A stretch of 64,000 nt of DNA from Chloroflexota bacterium (GTDB taxonomy: Bacteria; Chloroflexota; UBA11872). The notes below the pieces were generated by a model. The model was not told where the DNA came from. It worked only from the letters and a program-made list of their open reading frames with translations, and made no database searches. The position numbers and the translations under genes were made by a program. Of this stretch, positions 23,881 to 32,826 are shown in pieces (positions within the stretch are counted from its first letter, which is position 1; every line of letters begins with the position of its first letter). The DNA is taken from assembly GCA_022824495.1 (NCBI GenBank), contig JAJDZU010000020.1, forward strand, positions 62,001 through 126,000, given 5' to 3'.

Positions 23881-25214
23881 CAGGTTTCGGAACCCGTGGG
23901 AGTGCCGGCGCCGAAGAGGCGCGGACTGGTGAGGACCGGCCAGGTGATGGCCAGACGAAGGAGGTTTCGGCTGACGGTGATAGCGCTGAACATGCTGACG
24001 GCCACGCCGATGGCCAGGGTGACGGCGAAGCCGCGTACGCCGCCGCTGCCAAAGCCGAAGAGCACGGCGCAGATGATGAGGGTGGAGATGTTGGAATCAC
24101 GGATGGAAGTCCAGGCGCGGTTGAAGCCCGACTCCACGGCGCCGCGGATAGCACGGCCCGAGCGTAATTCCTCACGAGTGCGCTCGAAAATCAGGATGTT
24201 GGCGTCGACGGCCACGCCGACGGACAGGATGAATCCAGCCAGGCCCGACAGAGTGAGCGTTACGGGAATCAGCTTGAAGACGGCAAAGACGACGGAGGCG
24301 TACACCACCAGCGCGAGAGCCGCCACGATGCCGGGGATGCGGTAGAAGGCGACCATGAATACCAGCACGAGCAGTGCGCCGACGATGCCTGCTCGGAGGC
24401 TGGCCTGCAACGACTCCTGGCCAAGGGTCGGGCGGACACTGAGCGTCTCGACCACTTCCAGTGGGACTGGCAGGGCGCCGTAGCGAAGCTGGATGGCGAC
24501 ATTGCGGGCCTCGTCGGCCGTAAACGTGCCGCGGATGACGCCGCTGTCGCGGATGGCGGCTTCGATACGCGCAGAGCTGATGACCACGTCGTCAACGGTG
24601 ATGGTGAGGACCTCGTTGAGATGGCTGGCGGTGTAGGTCTGGAAGCGATTGGCGGCGTCGGGTTGCAAGTCGAACTCGATCATGGGCGCGCCGAGGGAAT
24701 CGAAGCCGACGCGGGCGTCGCGCAGGTCGCGGCCGCGGAGGACGGTCTGGGATGGATCGGCGGGGAGGATGGTTCCCTCGTCGATGAACTCGAAACCGGT
24801 GTTGACGACCAGGAGCTGGCCGGTCTGACGAAATACGCGGATGGCTTCTTCGGGGTCGTCGACGCCGGGGAGTTCGACGATCAGGCGGTTATCGCCCTGG
24901 ATCTGGATGAGCGGCTCGGCCACACCAAGGGCGTTGACCCGGTTCTCGATGATGCGCTTGACGGCGTCCATGTCGCCGTCCTGCAACTGCTGGTCGGGCG
25001 GCGGACTCGCCTGAAAGCGCACGTGCAGGCCGCCCTGCAGGTCCAGGCCTTGACGGAACCGCAGGTCGGAGAGATCGCGACCAGCCACCTCGAGCGGCAG
25101 GCCGGGCGTGCCGGGCAGGGATACGTACAGGGCAAAGCCGAAGATGACGGCGATGGCGGCAAGCGTGGCCCACTGACGTCTGCGCACGGACTTAGCAATC
25201 TCCCGGAAGACCAA
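23880..25214 (-). CDS. secD: Protein-export membrane protein SecD
   Basis: The 444-residue protein has an N-terminal membrane segment (about 15-32), the motif FRQGLDLQGGLHVRF, the P1 region with RIIENRVNALGVAEPLIQIQGDNRLIVELPG, and a block of five or six segments with ANILIFERTREELRSGR. It pairs with SecF in late translocation. The start is uncertain: TTG at 25214 has GGAG directly before it, too close for an ideal ribosome site, while GTG at 25187 has GGGAG twelve bases upstream. It follows dprA by 32 bases. Confidence 0.95.
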   Translation of the reverse strand: MVFREIAKSVRRRQWATLAAIAVIFGFALYVSLPGTPGLPLEVAGRDLSDLRFRQGLDLQGGLHVRFQASPPPDQQLQDGDMDAVKRIIENRVNALGVAEPLIQIQGDNRLIVELPGVDDPEEAIRVFRQTGQLLVVNTGFEFIDEGTILPADPSQTVLRGRDLRDARVGFDSLGAPMIEFDLQPDAANRFQTYTASHLNEVLTITVDDVVISSARIEAAIRDSGVIRGTFTADEARNVAIQLRYGALPVPLEVVETLSVRPTLGQESLQASLRAGIVGALLVLVFMVAFYRIPGIVAALALVVYASVVFAVFKLIPVTLTLSGLAGFILSVGVAVDANILIFERTREELRSGRAIRGAVESGFNRAWTSIRDSNISTLIICAVLFGFGSGGVRGFAVTLAIGVAVSMFSAITVSRNLLRLAITWPVLTSPRLFGAGTPTGSET

Positions 25215-25246
25215 CTCCGATCATACGTGCGAGGGCCGGGGGTGCG

Positions 25247-26407
25247 TCAGTGGACGGAGGGTTGGGCAGTCACGTAGTGGGCGCTGCCGAGGTTGCGGAC
25301 GAGGCCCTTGACTTCCATGACGGCGAGCAGGGCGGAAACGCGGAAGGCGGGCAGGGCGGCCAGGCGCACCAGTTCGTCGATGTGCATGGGGTCGGTGGTG
25401 AGGTGGCGGAGGACGGTGCGTTCCTCGGCGGTGGGTTTGACGAGTTGGGGCATTTCCAACTGCTCGGGGCTGACGGCGATCTGGAGGGCCTCCAGCACGT
25501 CCTGGGCCGAGGTGACGGCGCGGGCCTCGCCACGGTTGATGAGACGGTTGGTTCCGCGGCTGGCCGCGACGAAGACGCTGCCGGGGACGGCCAGGATTTC
25601 GCGGTTCTGCTCGATAGCGTAGCGGGCGGTGTGGAGGGCGCCGCTTTCGAGCGGGGCCTCAACGACGATGGTGGCGAGGGAGAGGCCGCTGATGATGCGG
25701 TTGCGCTGGGGGAAGTTTTCGGGGAGACCGCGCACGCCGACGGGGTATTCGGTGACGATGGCGCCGCGCTCGAGAATGCGGGGGACAAGGCGGCGGTTGG
25801 CGCGGGGATAGACCTCGTGCAGGCCGGTGCCCCAGACGGCGACGGTTGCACCCTCGGCGTCGAGCACGGCGCGGTGGGCTTCACCGTCGACGCCGGCAGC
25901 CATACCACTGACGACGCAGATTCCAGCGCGGGCCAGAGTTCCGGCCAGTTGGGCGGTGACTTGCTTGCCGTAGGCGGTCATGCGGCGGGTGCCGACGATG
26001 GCGACGGTGCGCTGGTAGTCGGCGCAGGCGAGGTCGCCCTTGACATAAATCAGCGGTGGTGGGTCGGGAATCTCACGCAGCTGGACGGGATAGGCGGGGT
26101 CGTGCCAGGCGATGGCGCGGCCGTCGTGTTTGGCCAGGAGTTCCAAGGCGGCGTCGGCAGATTTGTTCTGTCGTGCGACAGCGACGCCCTGGGCAACCGC
26201 AGGCGACGCGCCCGCGGCCCGGAGGCTGGCGGGGCTGGCGCTCCAGGCGAGGTTGAGGTCGCCGAAGGCACGGATGAGGTTCCACAACGTGGCCGACCCA
26301 AGCCCGGGAACCGAACTCAGCGCCACCCACGCGGCCAGGTCTTCCGGCGTGCGCCCCGAGGGCGCAGGTAAGCGGTCGGCCGCGAAGAGGGATTCGCGGC
26401 TGGCCAT
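25247..26407 (-). CDS. dprA: DNA-protecting protein DprA (Smf)
   Basis: The product is about 386 residues. The N-terminal helix-hairpin-helix part (SSVPGLGSATLWNLIRAFGD) precedes the Rossmann-like DprA core with VAIVGTRRMTAYGKQ, GMAAGVDGEAHRA, LPENFPQRNRIISGLS and SGALHTARYA, and a C-terminal winged-helix part (residues about 315-380). DprA loads RecA on incoming single-stranded DNA during natural transformation, and many non-competent bacteria also keep it. ATG 26407 is preferred; a GTG at 26428 is in frame. The 266 bases between this start and gatB hold no gene I can support. Confidence 0.95.
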   Translation of the reverse strand: MASRESLFAADRLPAPSGRTPEDLAAWVALSSVPGLGSATLWNLIRAFGDLNLAWSASPASLRAAGASPAVAQGVAVARQNKSADAALELLAKHDGRAIAWHDPAYPVQLREIPDPPPLIYVKGDLACADYQRTVAIVGTRRMTAYGKQVTAQLAGTLARAGICVVSGMAAGVDGEAHRAVLDAEGATVAVWGTGLHEVYPRANRRLVPRILERGAIVTEYPVGVRGLPENFPQRNRIISGLSLATIVVEAPLESGALHTARYAIEQNREILAVPGSVFVAASRGTNRLINRGEARAVTSAQDVLEALQIAVSPEQLEMPQLVKPTAEERTVLRHLTTDPMHIDELVRLAALPAFRVSALLAVMEVKGLVRNLGSAHYVTAQPSVH

Positions 26408-26673
26408 GGTGAATCTTAGCGTTGCCACGGCGCGCTTGGATGGTGACCCCGCGTTTCAATCTGCCGGCTGGAACGGCTGGCGAGATTCAGTGGTATTCAT
26501 GGCGAAAGCAAGCCGTCAAAGGCGACGACCGGCCTTCTGTATTCGAGCGGTATTCCGGTCAACATCCAATACGCCGACGAGCCGATGACGACGGCCGGCG
26601 GCAGCCACGGTTGCGTCCGCCGTGAGAATCCCTGGATTCTTCGCGCCCTCTGGATTTCGCCCGTTGGCCGTGG

Positions 26674-28122
26674 CTATTCCATGGCGTCGAGTTGGGTGCG
26701 GATGAGGGTGCTGACGGCGGAGGGGTTGGCTTTGCCGCGGGTGATGCGCATGACCTGGCCCATGAGGTACTGGATGGCGCGGCCCTTGCCGTCACGGTAG
26801 TCCTGGACGGCTTGCGGGTTTTCCTGGATGACCTGGCGGGCGATGGCGAGGAGTTCGTCCTGACCGCTGATCTGGGGGCCGCGGGCTTCGACGATGGTGC
26901 TGGCGGACTTGCCGGTGGCGAACATTTCGTCGAGAACTTCGCCGGCCATGGTGCTGCTGACCGACCCCTTGGCTCGCAGGGCGAGAAGGCTGGCGACTTC
27001 GGCCGGAGGGATTGGAATAGCTGCGCTCTTGTTGGTCTGGGCATTCAAGGCGCGGCGAAATTCGTGGACGATCCAGGTGACGGCCTCGCCGGCGGAAGCG
27101 CCGGCTTCGATGACTGCCAGCGTGTAGTCCGTGAGCGGCCGGTCCTGAACCAATTCGGCCACATCGGCTTCGGGTGCGCCCTGATTGATGAGGTCGGCGG
27201 CGACCTGGTCGGGCAGGCGAGGGAGGGCGGCGCGCAGGGCGTCGACGCGTTGACGGGTGACGTGGAGGGGCGGCAGGTCGGGTTCGGGGAAGTAGCGATA
27301 GTCGTGGGCGTATTCCTTGGTGCGCTGGGAGCGGGTGACGCCTGCGGATTCGTCCCAGCCGCGGGTTTCCTGCTCGATCGGTTGGCCGCGCTCGCGCCGG
27401 GCGGTCTGACGCTCGATTTCGAAGGCCAGGGCGCGGCCCAGCGACCGGAAGGAGTTCATGTTCTTGACTTCGACCTTGACGTCGCCGACCGGCTCGCCCT
27501 CGGGCCAGACGGAGATGTTGGCGTCGATGCGCAGCGCGCCGTCTTCCATGTTGGCGGTGGAAACGCCGATCCAGCGGAGCAGGGCGCGCAGCTTCTCGCC
27601 GTAGGCCATGGCTTCGGCGGGCGTTTGGATGTCCGGCTCGGAGACGATTTCCATGAGGGGCGCGCCGGAGCGGTTGACGTCGATCAGGCTGGCGGGGGCG
27701 CCGTCGGCGGCGGTGACGTGGGTCAGACGGGCGGTGTCTTCTTCAAGGTGGACGCGGGTGATGCCGACGCGGGTGGTTGCGCCGTTCACCTCAACGTCGA
27801 AATGGCCGTTGACGCAGAGCGGGAGGTCGTACTGGGAAATCTGGTACCACTTCATGAGGTCGGGATAGGCGTAGTTCTTGCGGTCGAACTTGGCGTATTC
27901 GGGGATTTCGCAGTTGAGCGCCAGGCCGGTGCGGATGGTGTGGTCGACGGCCTCGCGGTTGATGACGGGCAGGACGCCGGGCATGCCGAGGCAGACGGGG
28001 CAGACGTGGGTGTTGGGCCGGGCGTTGGCGTAGTCGGCGGCGCAGCCGCAGAACATCTTGCTGCGGGTGCGGAGTTGGACGTGGGTCTCGAGGCCGATGA
28101 CGGTGCGGTAAGCGGTCGTCAT
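26674..28122 (-). CDS. gatB: Aspartyl/glutamyl-tRNA amidotransferase subunit B
   Basis: The 482-residue protein starts [17 protein letters not shown] and carries the cradle-domain zinc cysteines ([23 protein letters not shown]). It has [33 protein letters not shown] and [14 protein letters not shown], then the helical YqeY-like tail. It kinases Glu-tRNA(Gln) or Asp-tRNA(Asn) for the GatA ammonia step. The frame is open to 28173, but homology begins at the ATG used here. It lies 240 bases downstream of gatA, and that gap holds repeat-like sequence. Confidence 0.97.
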   Translation of the reverse strand: MTTAYRTVIGLETHVQLRTRSKMFCGCAADYANARPNTHVCPVCLGMPGVLPVINREAVDHTIRTGLALNCEIPEYAKFDRKNYAYPDLMKWYQISQYDLPLCVNGHFDVEVNGATTRVGITRVHLEEDTARLTHVTAADGAPASLIDVNRSGAPLMEIVSEPDIQTPAEAMAYGEKLRALLRWIGVSTANMEDGALRIDANISVWPEGEPVGDVKVEVKNMNSFRSLGRALAFEIERQTARRERGQPIEQETRGWDESAGVTRSQRTKEYAHDYRYFPEPDLPPLHVTRQRVDALRAALPRLPDQVAADLINQGAPEADVAELVQDRPLTDYTLAVIEAGASAGEAVTWIVHEFRRALNAQTNKSAAIPIPPAEVASLLALRAKGSVSSTMAGEVLDEMFATGKSASTIVEARGPQISGQDELLAIARQVIQENPQAVQDYRDGKGRAIQYLMGQVMRITRGKANPSAVSTLIRTQLDAME

Positions 28123-28156
28123 GGGTTCACGAGGGGCTTTCGACTGCTTTGAGAGG

Positions 28157-28174
28157 CCCTTCGACAAGCTCAAG
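28157..28174. repeat. Repeat-like element in the gatA-gatB gap
   Basis: CCCTTCGACAAGCTCAAG resembles a motif that recurs between genes in many high-GC bacterial genomes. A looser relative, ATCGACAGGCTCAG, occurs near 33608. No second full copy is in the window, so its repeat nature is inferred. Confidence 0.3.
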
Positions 28175-28235
28175 GCGGGCTCCGCCTTCCGCTAGAAAAG
28201 AGCCTTGCTTAACCCGGGGTTGGGTGCCCGGAAGA

Positions 28236-28268
28236 CCCTCACCCCAACCCTCTCCCACGGGGAGAGGG
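28236..28268. repeat. Dispersed-repeat-like hairpin in the gatA-gatB gap
   Basis: The element has a CCCTCACCCCAACCC lead-in and a perfect 9-base stem, CCCTCTCCC (28248-28256) and GGGAGAGGG (28260-28268), with a three-base loop. This CCCTCTCCC-ACG-GGGAGAGGG pattern is known to me as a common intergenic REP-like sequence in high-GC genomes. It could stabilise or end the gatA transcript ahead of gatB. Confidence 0.5.
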
Positions 28269-28362
28269 AGTAAGAGCCGCCGCAAACTCAAGGACTCAGG
28301 GTGTTGTGCAGAGGCTTCCTGAGGGAGAGGGAAAGACCGGTTGCGGTAGGGGGTGGTGACGG

Positions 28363-29835
28363 TCATTGGGTGTCGATGGCTTTGGTGGGGGAGGGGAGGG
28401 GGCCGCGGGTTCGTTCGTAGGCGCGGGCGGCCTGGAGGAGGCGGGACTCGGCGAAGGGCGGGGCGATGAGTTGGAGGCCGACGGGCAGGCCGTCCACAAA
28501 GCCGCAGGGGATGCTCAGGCAGGGCAGGCCGGCCAGCGAGGCGGGCAGGGTCATGATGTCGGACTGGTACATGGCCACGGGATCGTCCAGCTTGGCGCCC
28601 AGGTCAAATGCCGGGGCGGGGACGACGGGGGCGGCGATTACATCCACGTCCCGGAACGCGGTCTCGAAGTCGGACTTGATGAGGGTTCGCACTTTCTGGG
28701 CGCGGACGTAATAGGCGTCGTAATAGCCGGAGGAAAGGGCGAAGGTGCCGATCATGATGCGGCGCTTGACTTCGGATCCGAAGCCCCGGCCGCGGATGCG
28801 GGCCATCATCTCGTCCACGTCGGTGGCCTGGGGATCGGAGAGGCCGTACTTGACGCCGTTGTAGCGGGCCAGGTTGGCGCTGGCCTCGGACGGGGCGATG
28901 ACGTAGTACGTGGGCAGGGCGTATTCGGTGTGGGGTAGGGAGATCTGGCGCTGGGTGGCGCCGACCGATTGCAGGGTGTTGATTGCGTCGTGGACGGAGT
29001 CTCCAACCCGGGCGTCGAGGCCCTTGCCGAAGTACTCGGGCGCCACGCCGATGCGCAGCCCGCCGATATCCCGGTTCAGCTCGCCGGCGTAGTCGGGAAT
29101 CGGTTCCTCGGCCGACGTGGAGTCGCGCGGGTCGTGGCCGGCCAGGGCGCCCAGCAGGAGGGCGGCGTCGGTGACGTCCTTGGTGAGCACGCCGATCTGG
29201 TCCAGCGAGGAGGCAAAGGCAATAAGGCCGAACCGCGAAATGCGGCCGTAGGTGGGCTTGAGGCCCACGCAGCCGCAGAGGGCGGCGGGCTGGCGGACCG
29301 AGCCGCCGGTGTCCGATCCCAACGCGGCCAGGCACTCGTCCGCGGCCACCGCGGCCGCCGAGCCGCCGCTGGAGCCGCCGGGCACCTTGTCCAGGTCCCA
29401 GGGATTGCGCACGGGCTTGTAGGCGGAGTGCTCGTTGGAGGAGCCCATGGCGAACTCGTCCATGTTGGTTTTGCCGAGCGTGACGGCGCCGGCGGCCTTC
29501 AGGCGGGTTACGGCGGTCGCGTCGTAGGGAGGAACGAAGCCTTCGAGAATTCGGGAGGCGCAGGTCGTTTCCACGCCGGCGGTGCTAAGGACGTCTTTGA
29601 GGGCGATGGGCAGGCCCAGTAGCGGACCGTCCCGACCCGAGGCGCGGCGGGCGTCTGCATCGGCGGCCTGCTCCAGGGCCATGTCGGCGGTGACCGTGAG
29701 ATAGGCGCCGACCCGTCCGTCCACTGATTCGATGCGGTCGAGCAGGGACCGAGTCAGTTCGACCGAAGTGAACGACCCGTCTCGCAGACCTTGCGAGGCC
29801 GCGTGCAGCGTCAGCCGATAGAGCTCATCGGCCAC
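28363..29835 (-). CDS. gatA: Aspartyl/glutamyl-tRNA amidotransferase subunit A
   Basis: The 490-residue amidase has the complete Ser-cisSer-Lys triad: Lys80 (LPIALKD), Ser155 (PGGSSGGSAAAV) and Ser179 (GSDTGGSVRQPAALCG). It releases ammonia from glutamine and passes it to GatB to convert mischarged Glu-tRNA(Gln) or Asp-tRNA(Asn). GKTNMDEFAMGSSNEHSAY and the C-terminal LPVGLQLIAPPF are GatA-typical. It follows gatC by three bases, so the full gatCAB set is present and complete in the window. Confidence 0.97.
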   Translation of the reverse strand: MADELYRLTLHAASQGLRDGSFTSVELTRSLLDRIESVDGRVGAYLTVTADMALEQAADADARRASGRDGPLLGLPIALKDVLSTAGVETTCASRILEGFVPPYDATAVTRLKAAGAVTLGKTNMDEFAMGSSNEHSAYKPVRNPWDLDKVPGGSSGGSAAAVAADECLAALGSDTGGSVRQPAALCGCVGLKPTYGRISRFGLIAFASSLDQIGVLTKDVTDAALLLGALAGHDPRDSTSAEEPIPDYAGELNRDIGGLRIGVAPEYFGKGLDARVGDSVHDAINTLQSVGATQRQISLPHTEYALPTYYVIAPSEASANLARYNGVKYGLSDPQATDVDEMMARIRGRGFGSEVKRRIMIGTFALSSGYYDAYYVRAQKVRTLIKSDFETAFRDVDVIAAPVVPAPAFDLGAKLDDPVAMYQSDIMTLPASLAGLPCLSIPCGFVDGLPVGLQLIAPPFAESRLLQAARAYERTRGPLPSPTKAIDTQ

Positions 29836-29838
29836 GGG

Positions 29839-30132
29839 TCAGGACTCGTCCAGCACGGGGGGAACGCGAATCTGGCCGTCCTCGACGCGGGGCGCGTTGT
29901 CGAGCACGGCGTCCTGTGGCAGCGAGCCGGCGGCTACGTCATCGCGCTCGACGTTGCCCAACGGGATGACCTGGGCGGTGGGGGAAATGTGCTCGGTGTC
30001 CAGCGTGTTCAGCGCCTCGAAGGCCTGCAGGATTTGCCCCAGCTCGCCGCGCAGCCGCTCGCGCTCGTCGTCGGACAGCTCGAGCCGCGCCAGTTCGGCG
30101 GCATGGTCGACTTGCGAACGGTCAATGGACAC
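29839..30132 (-). CDS. gatC: Aspartyl/glutamyl-tRNA amidotransferase subunit C
   Basis: The 97-residue protein has the GatC pattern: QVDHAAELARLELSDDERERLRGELGQIL, then LNTLDTEHISPTAQVI, and the conserved end with R-D-D-V and a VPPVLDES tail. GatC wraps around and holds GatA and GatB together. The start is GTG. It is the first gene of the reverse-strand run gatC-gatA-gatB-dprA-secD-secF. Confidence 0.95.
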   Translation of the reverse strand: MSIDRSQVDHAAELARLELSDDERERLRGELGQILQAFEALNTLDTEHISPTAQVIPLGNVERDDVAAGSLPQDAVLDNAPRVEDGQIRVPPVLDES

Positions 30133-30219
30133 AGCGCTGCTCGGGAGATTGCGAACCGGCGGCGATTATATGGGCGATGGCCGGTTGCTCATGACCGCCG
30201 CGGCGGAATGTGCGGCTGC

Positions 30220-30813
30220 CTACCTCGAGTAGTCGAACTTTGCTTCCCAGTCGCCGACACCGTCGCGCAGCAGGTCGAAGAGGTTCCAGACGCTGCAATA
30301 GGAGTCGCCGGGTCCGAGGAAGTCCGAGGCGACGCGCACGATCGAGCTGTCAGCGCCCTTGTGGAAGACGGAGACGCCGGGCATGGCGTTGGAGCCGTAG
30401 TGCTCGTCCTCGGACTCGAAGCCCATGTCCTTGAACAGGGTGGTGCCGCCCGCCGAGTACATGCGGAAGCGCCAGCCGCGTTTCTGCCGGAATCGCTGCT
30501 GGGTCTCGACGCCGTCGGGCGAGACGACCACGAAGGCCGAGCGGTCCTCCAGGTGATGGAGCACGCCGTTGAAGCCGTCGGCCCACATGGTGCAGTAGGG
30601 ACAGCCCGAGCCCATGTTGTGAATCAGGATCAGGTCGGGCTTGTCGCCGAAGACCTCGGAGAGCTTGATGGCCCCGTCAGGTCCGGAGAGTTCATAGTCC
30701 CGGACCGGCTCTGACGGCACGCGGCGACGGACTTCCTTCAGGCGCTGCTGCGCCTTTTCCAGGTCGGCCCAGGCTTCGGACAGCTCTTCCTGCAGATCGG
30801 TCGGAACGGTCAC
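30220..30813 (-). CDS. DUF899-type thioredoxin-like protein
   Basis: The 197-residue protein has a short N-terminal coiled coil (about 8-32, ELSEAWADLEKAQQRLKEVRRRV), then a thioredoxin/AhpC-like fold with the redox pair Cys71-Pro-Tyr-Cys74 in NMGSGCPYCTMWADGFNG. The phrase YELSGPDGAIKLSEVFGDKPDLILIHNM is typical of the DUF899 family. The substrate is unknown; a peroxide or dithiol role is inferred from the fold only. The start is GTG, with AAAGGGA upstream. It is divergent from the Asp-box gene across 175 bases. Confidence 0.8.
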   Translation of the reverse strand: MTVPTDLQEELSEAWADLEKAQQRLKEVRRRVPSEPVRDYELSGPDGAIKLSEVFGDKPDLILIHNMGSGCPYCTMWADGFNGVLHHLEDRSAFVVVSPDGVETQQRFRQKRGWRFRMYSAGGTTLFKDMGFESEDEHYGSNAMPGVSVFHKGADSSIVRVASDFLGPGDSYCSVWNLFDLLRDGVGDWEAKFDYSR

Positions 30814-30901
30814 GGTGCTTCCCTTTGAAGTGCCCTTGGGCAGGCAGTCAGGCTGACTTCCTCAAGTGTAGGAGCGCGGCTTGGCGATGCCGTTGGCGAT
30901 C

Positions 30902-30913
30902 AGACGATCGTCT
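30902..30913. promoter_or_regulatory. Perfect 12-base palindrome in a divergent gap (possible operator)
   Basis: AGACGATCGTCT is fully self-complementary and sits midway between the divergent DUF899 and Asp-box genes, where a dimeric regulator could bind. No regulator gene is adjacent and only one copy was noticed. Confidence 0.22.
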
Positions 30914-30988
30914 AGTCTGCAGCTGAGCAAGCGCGCATTTGCGGCCATCGGGCGTAGGATTCTTGCGACGTCACCGAGGTGAATCGCA

Positions 30989-32062
30989 ATGGTCATGACA
31001 GGTGAACCGGACCTCCTCAACGACGCGCCAGTCTCTGTCCGCACGTCACGCCGCCTGTTTACCAACGACGGGCCGCACGCCCATTACTCGGCCAGCCTGG
31101 CGCAGCTTGGGAGCGGTCGGTTGGTGTTGGTGTTTAGCTGGTCGCGCGGGGTGCAGCGCCAGAACAACGGGGTCATGTTGACGTCGCGTTCGGACGATGA
31201 CGGCGCGACGTGGACGACGCCGGAGGCGATCTACGCGAAACCCGGCTGGGACTGCATGCACCTGGGCGGGTTGATGCCGTTTTCGGATACGCGGCTGCTG
31301 CTGGGGCTTGGGCGCATCCAGATGGATCCGAGCCTGCCGGGTGACGAGCCCTGCACGGGTTGGTACATGTCGACGACCTGTTCGGCGGACGGGGGCGAGA
31401 CATGGGGGCCGGAGGGACCGGAGATCAGGCTCTTTCCCGAATGGTCGGAGCTGTATGGAGCCAGCAATCCCCACCTGCTGGACGACGGCCGGCACATGCT
31501 GGCTGCGATCGGGACCACGGGTCGCGACACGGGCTGGCAGGCGGGGGTCTGCTTTACGGATGACGAGGGTGAGAGCTATTCGGCGCCGGTGATCGTGGCT
31601 TCGCATCCCACGTTGGGATTCGGGGATATGGATATCACGCGGCTGGCGGACGGGCGGTACCTGGCGGTGGCGCGGGTGTTCGACGGGCATCCGAGCGTAA
31701 TCGCGTATTCGGGTGACGACGGGTTGAGTTGGACGGAACCGCGGCCGATCGAGTTCTGGGGCGCCAACATCAAGCTGCAGCGATTGCGCTCAGGGGCGTT
31801 GCTGTGCGCCTACCGCGACGAGCAGGGGAACCGCTCGGGGGTTGGATGCAGCGTGAGCGAGGATGACGGCGCGTCGTGGCGACGCATCGGCTGGCTGGCC
31901 AGCCCGAGCGACGGCCCGCCGCCGGCCGCCGGCGACGTGCGCTGCGGCTATCCGGACATGGCGCGGCTGCGGAACGGGAACCTGGGATGCGTGCTGGCGC
32001 CGTCCGCCGACGCGGACGGGATTATCGACTTGCGCTGGCTGGAGCTTATCGATCGGACGTAG
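30989..32062 (+). CDS. Sialidase-fold (Asp-box propeller) protein without signal peptide
   Basis: The 357-residue protein has five Asp-box motifs at about 68-75 (SDDDGATW), 132-139 (SADGGETW), 190-197 (TDDEGESY), 241-248 (SGDDGLSW) and 290-297 (SEDDGASW), evenly spaced as in a six-blade sialidase/BNR propeller. Sialidases use an Arg triad, a Tyr and a Glu; Arg residues are present, but I cannot assign the triad with confidence, so the activity may be a different glycoside hydrolase or none. No export signal is visible, suggesting a cytoplasmic protein. GAGGTG upstream fixes the ATG. Its end faces an SDR gene. Confidence 0.72.
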   Translation: MVMTGEPDLLNDAPVSVRTSRRLFTNDGPHAHYSASLAQLGSGRLVLVFSWSRGVQRQNNGVMLTSRSDDDGATWTTPEAIYAKPGWDCMHLGGLMPFSDTRLLLGLGRIQMDPSLPGDEPCTGWYMSTTCSADGGETWGPEGPEIRLFPEWSELYGASNPHLLDDGRHMLAAIGTTGRDTGWQAGVCFTDDEGESYSAPVIVASHPTLGFGDMDITRLADGRYLAVARVFDGHPSVIAYSGDDGLSWTEPRPIEFWGANIKLQRLRSGALLCAYRDEQGNRSGVGCSVSEDDGASWRRIGWLASPSDGPPPAAGDVRCGYPDMARLRNGNLGCVLAPSADADGIIDLRWLELIDRT

Positions 32063-32070
32063 ACCGACGT

Positions 32071-32826
32071 TCAGTATTGGTGGACCCAGCCGCCGTCGAC
32101 GGGGATGACGGCACCGGTGATGTAGGCGGCGGCTTCCGAAGCGAGGAACCGGGCAACGCCGGCGATTTCGTCGACCTGGCCGTTGCGACCCAGGGCCACG
32201 CGCTCGGCCAGGTTCCCGGTCCACCAATCGGCATCGGTATAGCCGGCGGTCATGTCGGTTTCGATTACGCCCGGAGCGATGGCGACCACGCGGATGCCGT
32301 CCTTGCCCCACTCACGCGCCAGCCCGACGGTGTAGGACGACAGCGCGGCCTTGAGGGGGCCGTAGGGTTCCGCGCCGCCCAGCCTGGCGGAGACCGACGA
32401 GACGTTGATGACCACGGGGGCCTGGGACTCGAGTAGATGCGGCCGCGCGGCCTGCGTAATCAACACCGGGGCGCGGAGGTTCAGGTGCAGGATCCGGCGA
32501 TAGCCTTCGAGTGTCAGTCCGTCGTGGCCGCCGTCCCCTGCGTTGTTGACCACGAAATCCAGGCCGCCCAGGACCTCGGCGGCGCGCTGGACCAGCCGGG
32601 TCGGGGCCTCGGCGTCCGCCAGGTCGGCGCCAAACGTGTGGGCCTCGCCGCCGATTTGAGCGACTGATGCCGCGACTTCCGACAGGTTGCCGGTTGTGCG
32701 CGCGGCCAAGGCAAGGCGCGCGCCGGCTTGCGCGTACGCCTCGGCGATGCCGCGTCCGATGCCGCGGCTGGCGCCGGTGATCAGGGCGCGGCGGCCGTCC
32801 AGGCGGAAGGGATCGAGGGCGGTCAT
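32071..32826 (-). CDS. Short-chain dehydrogenase/reductase (SDR)
   Basis: The 251-residue classical SDR has the cofactor motif TGASRGIG (residues 17-24), NNAG near 93-96, the catalytic Ser in INVSSVSA, and YGPLK (Tyr and Lys). It probably oxidises or reduces a hydroxyl or keto group with NAD(P)(H); the substrate cannot be told. Its ATG overlaps the upstream SDR stop by four bases. The pair looks like a duplication, sharing RFRLxGRRAxxTGASRGIG openings and IAPGV or LAPGQ segments. Confidence 0.9.
   Translation of the reverse strand: MTALDPFRLDGRRALITGASRGIGRGIAEAYAQAGARLALAARTTGNLSEVAASVAQIGGEAHTFGADLADAEAPTRLVQRAAEVLGGLDFVVNNAGDGGHDGLTLEGYRRILHLNLRAPVLITQAARPHLLESQAPVVINVSSVSARLGGAEPYGPLKAALSSYTVGLAREWGKDGIRVVAIAPGVIETDMTAGYTDADWWTGNLAERVALGRNGQVDEIAGVARFLASEAAAYITGAVIPVDGGWVHQY

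Noticed and set aside
26408-26673. Forward open frame of about 67 codons in the dprA-gatB gap, with a small AGAATCC/GGATTCT palindrome at 26625-26640
   Set aside because: No ribosome site or recognisable protein text; the palindrome is short and isolated.
26692-28152. 486-codon forward frame opposite gatB
   Set aside because: Gly/Val/Asp-rich shadow of gatB; the gatB reading is unmistakable.
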